Source: Tagaea sp. CACIAM 22H2 (GTDB taxonomy: Bacteria; Pseudomonadota; Alphaproteobacteria; CACIAM-22H2). From it: a DNA stretch of 64,000 nucleotides. Of the stretch, positions 26,317 to 33,715 are shown piece after piece. The stretch is from NCBI GenBank assembly GCA_014444615.1, contig PVXE01000017.1, positions 1 through 64,000 of the forward strand, given 5' to 3'. The notes below the pieces were generated by a model. That model was not told where the DNA came from. It saw nothing but the letters and a program-made list of their open reading frames with translations, and ran no database searches. Each line of letters starts with the position of its first letter. Positions within the stretch are counted from its first letter, which is position 1. The position numbers and the translations under genes are program-made.

Positions 26317-27149
26317 TCGACCGCCGCTCGCGCACCCAGCGCTTTTTCGAAATCGAATTGCCAGCTGTGCTCCTGATCGTGATCGCGCTGGCCCCCTATG
26401 CATGGATGGCGATCACGTCGATCAAGCCGACGGCGGATATCGCGCGCTTCCCCGTCGTCTATTGGCCCGACGAGCCCACGCTGATCCACTACGCGGACCT
26501 GTTGGCGCGCACGACCTTCCCGAAAAATCTGCTGGACTCGCTGATCGTTGCGATAAGCGCCTGCGCGCTCGGTCTGGGCCTGTCGGTGCCCGCCGCCTAC
26601 GCCTTTTCGCGCTTCGGCTTCATCGGCCGCCGCTTTCTGATGACGCAATTCCTGACCATCAACATGTTCCCGATCGTGTTGATGATCATCCCGCTGTTCG
26701 TCGCCATGCGTTCGCTCGGCTTGCTCGATACCGTGCCGGGCGTCGTGCTGGGACACGCGACCTTCGCCATCCCCTTCGCGATCTGGATGCTGACAAGCTA
26801 TCTCAACGGCATCCCGAAGGAATTGGACGAAGCCGCGATGGTCGATGGCGCCAGCCGCGTGCAGACGATCGTCAAGATCCTGCTGCCGCTCGCCGCCCCC
26901 GGCATCGTGTCGACGGGCATCTACATCTTCGTCGCGTCCTGGAACGAGTATCTCTTCGCGATGATGTTGTCGGGCCAGAACGTGCGCACCGTGACGGTCG
27001 CGTTGCAGCTGTTCATCGGCGAATACACGATCCAATGGGGTTTGCTCACCGCCGGCGGCACGCTGGTGGCGCTGCCGGTGACGCTTCTGTTCCTTTTCGT
27101 GCAACGACACTTGATCGGCGGATTGACCGCCGGAGCCGTGAAATCATGA
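26313..27149 (+). CDS. Carbohydrate ABC transporter permease (MalG/UgpE type)
   Basis: A 278-residue protein with six predicted transmembrane segments. N-terminal ELPAVLLIVIALAPYAWMAI is TM1, and the EAA loop is GIPKELDEAAMVDGASRVQT. The C-terminal LTAGGTLVALPVTLLFLFVQ and RHLIGGLTAGAVK match MalG-type permeases. It forms a heterodimer with the preceding permease. It overlaps both neighbours by 4 nt (ATGA), so the transporter and catabolic genes are translated as one coupled block. Confidence 0.94.
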   Translation: MIDRRSRTQRFFEIELPAVLLIVIALAPYAWMAITSIKPTADIARFPVVYWPDEPTLIHYADLLARTTFPKNLLDSLIVAISACALGLGLSVPAAYAFSRFGFIGRRFLMTQFLTINMFPIVLMIIPLFVAMRSLGLLDTVPGVVLGHATFAIPFAIWMLTSYLNGIPKELDEAAMVDGASRVQTIVKILLPLAAPGIVSTGIYIFVASWNEYLFAMMLSGQNVRTVTVALQLFIGEYTIQWGLLTAGGTLVALPVTLLFLFVQRHLIGGLTAGAVKS

Positions 27150-28030
27150 CGAACAAAATAGGCGTAATCTCGATGTTCTACGCGCGGCCCTTCGGCCGGG
27201 CGAATTTCGGCACCTTCGCGCAAGCGCGCGCGTCGGGCATGGAGTTCATGGAACTACTCGTCCCCGAACCGGGCGAGCTCGACGCGCGCGAAACCAAGGT
27301 GGCCGCCGCCGAGCACGGGCTGGATCTCGTTTTCGCGGCGCGCGTCAATCTTCAACGCGACCTCGCCAGCCCCGACGAAGAAGCGCGCAAAGCCGGCCTT
27401 GCCTATTTGCGCTATTGCGTCGACGAAGCGGTCGCTTACGGCGTCAAGATCGTCGGCGGGCCGCTTTATGGGGCGCCGCTGGTGTTCGCGGGCCGTCCGC
27501 CCGCCCCGGTCGATGCCGAAGCGCGCAAGCGGCGCTTCGATTGGGTCGTGAAGGGCCTGCGCGAAGCCGCCGTCTACGCCGCCGACAAGGGCGTGATTCT
27601 GGGCGTGGAACCGCTCAACCGCTTCGAGACGGATGTCGCCAACACGACCGAGCACGCGCTGGAGATCGTCGACGCCGTCGGCAACAAGGCGTTAGGTGCG
27701 ATGCTCGACACGTTCCATATGAATATGGAGGACCGCGATATCGCCGCCGCCATCCGCAAGGCGGGCAAGCGTATGGTCCATTTCCAGGCCAACGAAAACC
27801 ATCGCGGATTCGTGGGCGACGGCCATATCGATTGGCCGTCGGTCGCGCGCGCCATCGTCGCCGTCGGCTATACCGGCCCGATCACGCTGGAGCCGTTCCG
27901 CCGCGACGACGTGCAAGCGGGCATTTGCGTCGCGCAATGGCGCGCCCCCCATCGCAACGAAGACGCGGAGTTGGCCGCGAGCGGCGCTTATTTGCGTGCG
28001 GCCCTTGATTCGGCTCGGAGGGCCGCATGA
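27146..28030 (+). CDS. Sugar isomerase/epimerase, D-tagatose/D-psicose 3-epimerase-like
   Basis: A 294-residue TIM-barrel protein of the xylose-isomerase-like superfamily. The metal ligands expected for ketose 3-epimerases are in place: GVEPLNRFE (Glu155), MLDTFHMN (Asp188), VHFQANENHRG (His212 region) and ITLEPF (Glu249). The block GEN/NEN-HRGFxGDGHIDW is characteristic of the DTE/DPE group. It would epimerise a ketose at C3, or act on a keto-sugar made by the neighbouring dehydrogenases. A role as a keto-sugar lyase or isomerase is also possible. Confidence 0.85.
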   Translation: MTNKIGVISMFYARPFGRANFGTFAQARASGMEFMELLVPEPGELDARETKVAAAEHGLDLVFAARVNLQRDLASPDEEARKAGLAYLRYCVDEAVAYGVKIVGGPLYGAPLVFAGRPPAPVDAEARKRRFDWVVKGLREAAVYAADKGVILGVEPLNRFETDVANTTEHALEIVDAVGNKALGAMLDTFHMNMEDRDIAAAIRKAGKRMVHFQANENHRGFVGDGHIDWPSVARAIVAVGYTGPITLEPFRRDDVQAGICVAQWRAPHRNEDAELAASGAYLRAALDSARRAA

Positions 28031-29049
28031 GCAATCTACGGATCGGCTGGATCGGCTGCGGCACCCATGCCGGGGAAATGCTGCTGCCTCATCTCGTGCG
28101 GCATAACGTCGTGCTGGCGGGGCTGTGCGACAAAAGCCCCGACAATCTCGCGAAGATCGCGCGCAGCTATGGCGTATCGGCCGAGAATTGCACCGACGAC
28201 GCGGCCAAGCTGATCGCGCGCAAGGATATCGACGCGATCGGCATGGCGATCGGCCCGGCCGCCCATGTGGAGCTGGGCTGTGCGGCGCTGGAACGGGGCC
28301 TGCCCGTGTTCATGGAAAAGCCGCCCGGCGGCGACGTGGCGGGCGCCAAGCGTCTGCAAGCGGCGGCCGAGAAATCGGGCAAACCGCTCGTCCTGGGCTT
28401 CATGAAGCGCTACTCGACCGCCAACCGCATCGCGATCAACATCGTGAAGGGCGGGCAGTTCGGCGCGCCGGCCAGCTTCCTGGGCCAGTACATGACCGCA
28501 CCCACCTATTTCACCAAGGACCCGGACTACACCGGCTTCTATCTGCATCATTGCGTGCACTATATGGACCTCGTGCCGCATTTGATGGGCAAGCCGGTCG
28601 AGTTGCTGGCCCGCCGTCACGAATTGGCGCCCGGCAAATTGCTGCTGCATGTCGATTTCAAATTCGACAATGGCGGCCTCGCCACGCTGGTGATGGGCAC
28701 GCATCAATCGCGCGCCACGCCGATGGAATGGTGGCAAGTGATGGGCGACCACAAGCGCGTCGAAGTGCGCAACGTCCACGAGGTCCGTTATTTCCGCGCG
28801 CCCGAGTTCAAGGTCTCGCGCAAGGAAGCGACACTCGACGACGCGGTCGATACGCTCGTGTGGGAACCCAACCTGACCGTCGCGGCGAACGAGGATCACA
28901 AGGGCTATCACGCCATTCTCGGCGACTTCCTGGCCGCCGTGCGCGGCGAGAAGGTCGACGTGCCGGGTATTGCGGACGGTGTGGCCGCCATGCGAATTCT
29001 GGAAGCGATGATTTCGTCCTCGGCCTCCGGAAAGCCCATCGCTCTATGA
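28027..29049 (+). CDS. Gfo/Idh/MocA family NAD(P)-dependent oxidoreductase
   Basis: A 340-residue dehydrogenase: N-terminal Rossmann fold (LRIGWIGCGTHAGEMLLPHL), the family EKP-type motif (VFMEKPPGGDVAGAKRL) with the catalytic Lys, and a C-terminal alpha/beta domain with YLHHCVHYMDLVPHLMG, where H-x3-D acts near the substrate. Such enzymes oxidise sugars or inositols at a ring carbon, giving keto-sugars. It is embedded by 4-nt overlaps between the epimerase and the mannitol-dehydrogenase-family gene. Confidence 0.9.
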   Translation: MSNLRIGWIGCGTHAGEMLLPHLVRHNVVLAGLCDKSPDNLAKIARSYGVSAENCTDDAAKLIARKDIDAIGMAIGPAAHVELGCAALERGLPVFMEKPPGGDVAGAKRLQAAAEKSGKPLVLGFMKRYSTANRIAINIVKGGQFGAPASFLGQYMTAPTYFTKDPDYTGFYLHHCVHYMDLVPHLMGKPVELLARRHELAPGKLLLHVDFKFDNGGLATLVMGTHQSRATPMEWWQVMGDHKRVEVRNVHEVRYFRAPEFKVSRKEATLDDAVDTLVWEPNLTVAANEDHKGYHAILGDFLAAVRGEKVDVPGIADGVAAMRILEAMISSSASGKPIAL

Positions 29050-30428
29050 ACAGACTGTCGCGCGCGACCCTTGCTGCTCTTCCGGCCCAAGTTTCGCGGC
29101 CGAAATTCGACTCGGCCAAGCTCGCGCCCGGCATCGTCCATCTGGGCTGCGGCGCGTTCCACCGCGCCCATCAAGCCTGGTACACGCAGCGCGCCGTCGA
29201 AATCGCGGGCGGCGACTGGGGAATCGTCGGCGCCAGCCTGCGAGGAAAAGACGTACCCGATCAGTTGAATCCGCAGGACGGTCTCTACGGCGTGCTCGTG
29301 CTCGATGGCGCGGAGCGCCGGATCGAGATCATGGGCGTGATCGGCGAGGTGCTGCACGCGCCCAGCGATCCAGCGGCACTGGTCGTGCGCATCGGCGACA
29401 AGACGACGCGCATCGTGTCAACGACCGTCACCGAGAAGGGCTATTGCCATATTCCGGCGACCGGCGATCTCGACGCCAAGCACCCCGATATCGTCGCCGA
29501 CCTCGCCAACCCCGAACGCCCACGCTCGGCGATCGGCATCCTCGTCGCCGGTCTTGCCCGCGCGCGCGATGCGGGCCACGCCCCGCCGACCGTGCTGTGC
29601 TGCGACAATCTTCCGTCCAACGGAAAGGTCGTCGCCAAGCTCGCCGCGCAATATGCGGGTCTGCGCGACGCGAAGCTTCGCGATTGGATCGAACGCAACG
29701 TCGCCTTCCCCTGCACGATGATCGACCGCATCGTGCCCGCAACGACCGAAGACGATCGCAATACGGCCGCTGCGATTTCCGGCGTCGAGGATCAGGGTCT
29801 CGTCGTCGCCGAACCCTTTGCCCAATGGGTGATCGAGGATAAGTTCGGCGGTCCGCGCCCGGCATGGGACAAGGCGGGCGCGCAGATCGTGCCAGACGTG
29901 GCGCCCTTCGAGCGCGCGAAACTACGCCTGTTGAACGGCGCGCATTCGGCCCTCGCCTATCGCGGCCTCGCCAAGGGACACACCACCGTCGCCGAGGCGA
30001 TCGCCGATCCCGAGCTGCTGGCCGCGACACGCGCCCTTATGAAGGAAGCCGCCGCAACGCAGGGCAAGACCGCCGGTCTCGATCTCGACGCCTATGCCGA
30101 CGCGCTATGCGCGCGTTTCGCCAATCGCGGCATCCGCCACCGCCTGATCCAGATCGCGATGGACGGATCGCAAAAACTGCCGCAGCGCTTGCTCGGCACG
30201 ATTTCGGAAACCCTGGCCGCCGGCCGCGATGCGCCCGAAGCGATCAAAGCCGTCGCCGCGTGGATCGGGCATGTCCGCCGCGAAGGTGCCAAGCTTCAAG
30301 ATCCGCTGGCGGCGACACTGACCGGCCTGCGCGGCCTCGACGACTTCCTGGCTTGCGAAGCGGTATTCGGCAAGGATCTGCCGAAGAACGAGAAGTTCGT
30401 CGCGGCGTTACGTGCCCTCGTCCAGTAA
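29046..30428 (+). CDS. Mannitol dehydrogenase family oxidoreductase (UxuB/fructuronate reductase-like)
   Basis: A 460-residue polyol-specific long-chain dehydrogenase. The N-terminus has the cofactor loop GIVHLGCGAFHRAHQAWYTQ, then VCCDNLPSNGKV-type text (VLCCDNLPSNGKVVAKLAAQ), FPCTMIDRIVPAT, and the catalytic K-x5-N-x2-H as KLRLLNGAHSALAY. Members interconvert ketoses or ketouronates with polyols or aldonates (mannitol/fructose, mannonate/fructuronate). It is the last gene of the GntR operon, and its 3' end overlaps the convergent rhodanese gene by 21 bp. Confidence 0.92.
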   Translation: MNRLSRATLAALPAQVSRPKFDSAKLAPGIVHLGCGAFHRAHQAWYTQRAVEIAGGDWGIVGASLRGKDVPDQLNPQDGLYGVLVLDGAERRIEIMGVIGEVLHAPSDPAALVVRIGDKTTRIVSTTVTEKGYCHIPATGDLDAKHPDIVADLANPERPRSAIGILVAGLARARDAGHAPPTVLCCDNLPSNGKVVAKLAAQYAGLRDAKLRDWIERNVAFPCTMIDRIVPATTEDDRNTAAAISGVEDQGLVVAEPFAQWVIEDKFGGPRPAWDKAGAQIVPDVAPFERAKLRLLNGAHSALAYRGLAKGHTTVAEAIADPELLAATRALMKEAAATQGKTAGLDLDAYADALCARFANRGIRHRLIQIAMDGSQKLPQRLLGTISETLAAGRDAPEAIKAVAAWIGHVRREGAKLQDPLAATLTGLRGLDDFLACEAVFGKDLPKNEKFVAALRALVQ

Positions 30429-30848
30429 ACGACCCCAACGTTTATCGAACGGATGAACGTCGCGGGTCAGGCCCGCCGCGTTCGCCATGGTGCGGCCTTC
30501 CTTCGCCCAGCGGAAGAGTCCGCCACGCAGATTGACGGCACCGGTCCAGCCGCGCGCCCGCAACGCAGCCGCAAGCTTGGCGCTGCGCAACCCCACCGCG
30601 CAGGCGCAGACGATCATGCGCGCATCGGGCACGCCGCCGGGGTCGGGCACATCGCCCGGCTTCACATGGATCGCGCCGGGGATATGCGAGACTTCGTATT
30701 CGGCCTTCTCGCGCACGTCATACACAAGCGCATCCGCCGGTATCGCGCCGGCCGAAATTTCGGGCACGTCGGGAAACATCGCCGCGATCGCGTCTTCGCA
30801 TGCGGCGAGCGTGGCGCCTTTTGCCGTGGGGTCGAAGCGGAAAACCAT
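30408..30848 (-). CDS. Rhodanese-like domain protein
   Basis: A 146-residue single-domain rhodanese. Key features are YDVREKAEYEVSHIPGAIHV (the DxRxxxEYxxGHIPGA-type motif) and the active-site loop CAVGLRS with Cys83. The last residues after the domain (FDKRWGRLLDEGT) are not recognised. It would move sulfur or phosphate groups in the cytoplasm; partners are unknown. The start ATG 30848 is divergent from PEP carboxylase with a 67-nt gap. The stop lies inside the last codons of the convergent dehydrogenase gene. Confidence 0.88.
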   Translation of the reverse strand: MVFRFDPTAKGATLAACEDAIAAMFPDVPEISAGAIPADALVYDVREKAEYEVSHIPGAIHVKPGDVPDPGGVPDARMIVCACAVGLRSAKLAAALRARGWTGAVNLRGGLFRWAKEGRTMANAAGLTRDVHPFDKRWGRLLDEGT

Positions 30849-30915
30849 GTTCGTACACCTATAAACCCGTGGCACATCACTTGCGAGAACCACCTTGGGT
30901 GGGGTAGGTGCGGCC

Positions 30916-33645
30916 ATGGTTATTCGCAGTTCGGAAGGCGACCGGCAGTTTCGCGCGTTGGTGAAGCTGCTCGGCGGGTTGGTCGGCGAAACGGTTCGTG
31001 CACACGACGGGGAAGCGGCGTATGTCGCCGTCGAATCCTTGCGCACCGGTTTCGTGGAGTTGCGGCGCGGCGGCGAGCCCAAAGCGGCGGAGGTCGCGCG
31101 CCTCGCCGCCGGTTTGCGCAAAATCGAGGCGGCCAATGCCACGTTATTGGCCCGCGCCTTCGCGCTGTTTTTCGCGGTCGTGAACATCGCCGAGGAGGCC
31201 TGGCGTGCCGCCGAGCGCGGCGATAGGACCGACGCCTGGCCGCGCTCCTTCCCCGATACGCTGGCCCAGCTTGGCGCGCATGCCACGCCCAAAAAGCTCG
31301 CCGCCGCCCTGTCGAGAATGTCGCTGATGCCGGTCATGACCGCGCATCCGACCGAGGCGCGCCGCCAATCCGTACAGCGCGGTCATCGCCGGCTTTACGA
31401 ACTGGTCATGCAGTTGATCACGCTCGATCCGCGCACGGCGCCGCATGCGCGTGCGCTCGACGCGATCAAAGGCGAGATCGCGACCTTGTGGAAGACCGAC
31501 ACGGTGCGCGCCGACAAGCTGACCGTGGCCGACGAAGTCGCCAACGGTTTGCTGTTCTTCCGCGCCGCCCTTTACGACGCGGTGGCGGATTCGCTGCGCG
31601 CGCTCGACGCCGCGACCGGCCAAGCGCCGCAAGGCCTGATCGCTTTCGGCTCGTGGATCGGCGGCGATCGTGACGGCAATCCGAACGTCACCTCGCGCAC
31701 CACGCTGTTCGCGATGCGCGCGCAATCGCGCGAGGTCTTGCGCGAGTATCTGCGCCGCGTCGATGCGATGGCCGAGCGCCTGACGCAATCGCAGGCCTAT
31801 ATCCGCCTGCCCGACGATTTCGCGAAGGGCCTCGCCGCCGACGACAAGCGCTATGCCGCCGCGACCTTCGCGGGCCAAACGCATGTGCTGGCGCGCGAGC
31901 CCTATCGGCGCAAGATCGCCTATATGCGCTTGCGCCTCGCCAAGCGCCTCGCCTGGACCGAAGCGAAGATCGCGGGCAACGACGATCTGCCCTTGCCCGA
32001 GGAAGCCTATCCCGACGCCGCCAGCTTCGCCGCCGATGTGACGGCGCTGCGCAACGCGCTGCTGCACGACGGCGACCGCTATTTGTCGTCGGGCGCGCTG
32101 CTCGATCTCGAACGGCTTGTCGGCGTGTTCGGCTTCCATCTGGCGCGCTTGGACGTGCGCCAGGAATCCAAGCGCCACCGCAAGGCGGTGAGCGAGCTCG
32201 TCGCGGGCTTGCCGGGCTTGCCGGATTACGATGCGCTCGACGAGGAGCAGCGCCTCGATCTGCTCGACGATCTGATCGCACGGCCGGGCCCGGTGATGCT
32301 GATGGGCCCGAAGCTGTCGGCGGATACGCAGGAAATTCTGGCGACGCTTAATGCCGTCGCCACGCTGCATGCAGAGCTTGGGCCGTTGTCGATCGAGACC
32401 TATGTGATCTCGATGGCCGATCGCGCCAGCGCGGTGCTGGAAGTGCAATTCCTGGCAAAGCTCGCCGGTCTCGCGGGCAAACTGCGCGTGGCGCCGCTGT
32501 TCGAAACCATCGCCGATCTGCGCGCCGGGCCCGGCATCTTGCGCGCGCTGCTCGCCCGCCCCGGCTATCGCGCGCTGCTCGCCGCGGCCGGCGGCACGCA
32601 GGAGATCATGCTCGGCTATTCGGATTCCTGCAAAGACGGCGGCATTCTCGCCTCCGGCTGGGCGCTGCATTCCGCGCAGACCGAACTCGCGCGCGTGTTC
32701 GACGCGGCCAAAGTGCCTTACGTGTTGTTCCACGGCCGCGGCGGCAGCCATGCGCGCGGCGGCGGCCCGACGCATGACTCGATCCTGGCCGGCCCGCGCG
32801 AGGCCGCGAACGGGCGCATCAAATTCACCGAACAGGGCGAAGTGCTCTCGTTCAAATATTCGAACCGCGACACGGCCGCCTACGAGCTCACCGTCGCGCT
32901 CTCGGGCTTGTTGAAGAAGACGCTCGGCCCGCCTTATCGCAAGGGGGCGCGCCCCGCCGATTGGGAACGCGCGATGGCGCGGCTTGCCGAGTTGGGTGAA
33001 GGAGCCTATCGCGATCTGGTCGCGACACCCGGCTTCCTCGATTATTTCTACGAGACCACGCCGGTCGACGAATTGGGCGGGCTCAATATCGGTTCGCGCC
33101 CGTCGCATCGCCCGCAAGCCGGGCGCGATATCCGCGCGATCCGCGCCATTCCGTGGGTGTTCGGCTGGTCGCTCGCGCGCCTCGCACTTCCTGCTTGGTA
33201 CGGGATCGGCACCGCGATCGAGGCCTTCGCCAAGGAATCGCCTGCCAATCTGCGCCTACTCAAGCGCATGCATCGCGATTGGCCGTTCTTCCGCAATCTG
33301 ATCGACAATGTCGCGATGGCGGAAGCCAAGGCCTCGCTGCCCGTGGCCAAGCTCTACCAGCCGCTGGCGCGCGACGCGGCCAGCGCCAAGCGCGTGTTCG
33401 AAATGATTTCCGACGAGCTCGCGCTGACCGCCAAGGCCCTGAAGCGCGTGGCGGGCGCCTCGCCGCTCGCCGCCAACCCGTCGCTCGCGTTGTCGCTCGA
33501 CCGGCGCAAACCCTATCTCGACGCGATGAACGCGCTGCAAGCCGTGCTGCTGACCAAGCTGCGCGACGGCGGCGGTGCGGATTGGCGCCATCCGCTGCTG
33601 CTGACGGTCAACGCCATCGCGGCCGGCATGCGCAACACGGGTTGA
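30916..33645 (+). CDS. ppc: Phosphoenolpyruvate carboxylase
   Basis: A 909-residue enzyme that carboxylates PEP to oxaloacetate. Motifs include VMTAHPTEARRQSVQ (catalytic His), WIGGDRDGNPNVT, EIMLGYSDSCKDGGILASGW, FHGRGGSHARGGGPTHDSI and the invariant C-terminal MRNTG. I chose ATG 30916; the frame continues a few codons upstream to a TTG with no conserved sequence. Together with PPDK at 4.3 kb it lets the cell route pyruvate to oxaloacetate. It stands alone between rhodanese and putA. Confidence 0.97.
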   Translation: MVIRSSEGDRQFRALVKLLGGLVGETVRAHDGEAAYVAVESLRTGFVELRRGGEPKAAEVARLAAGLRKIEAANATLLARAFALFFAVVNIAEEAWRAAERGDRTDAWPRSFPDTLAQLGAHATPKKLAAALSRMSLMPVMTAHPTEARRQSVQRGHRRLYELVMQLITLDPRTAPHARALDAIKGEIATLWKTDTVRADKLTVADEVANGLLFFRAALYDAVADSLRALDAATGQAPQGLIAFGSWIGGDRDGNPNVTSRTTLFAMRAQSREVLREYLRRVDAMAERLTQSQAYIRLPDDFAKGLAADDKRYAAATFAGQTHVLAREPYRRKIAYMRLRLAKRLAWTEAKIAGNDDLPLPEEAYPDAASFAADVTALRNALLHDGDRYLSSGALLDLERLVGVFGFHLARLDVRQESKRHRKAVSELVAGLPGLPDYDALDEEQRLDLLDDLIARPGPVMLMGPKLSADTQEILATLNAVATLHAELGPLSIETYVISMADRASAVLEVQFLAKLAGLAGKLRVAPLFETIADLRAGPGILRALLARPGYRALLAAAGGTQEIMLGYSDSCKDGGILASGWALHSAQTELARVFDAAKVPYVLFHGRGGSHARGGGPTHDSILAGPREAANGRIKFTEQGEVLSFKYSNRDTAAYELTVALSGLLKKTLGPPYRKGARPADWERAMARLAELGEGAYRDLVATPGFLDYFYETTPVDELGGLNIGSRPSHRPQAGRDIRAIRAIPWVFGWSLARLALPAWYGIGTAIEAFAKESPANLRLLKRMHRDWPFFRNLIDNVAMAEAKASLPVAKLYQPLARDAASAKRVFEMISDELALTAKALKRVAGASPLAANPSLALSLDRRKPYLDAMNALQAVLLTKLRDGGGADWRHPLLLTVNAIAAGMRNTG

Positions 33646-33715
33646 CGCGCGCACCCTTGCGTCGCCCGCCGGCGGCAGGCACGCTGACGGAGTCGTGACC
33701 TTCGGAGCGGCCGCC

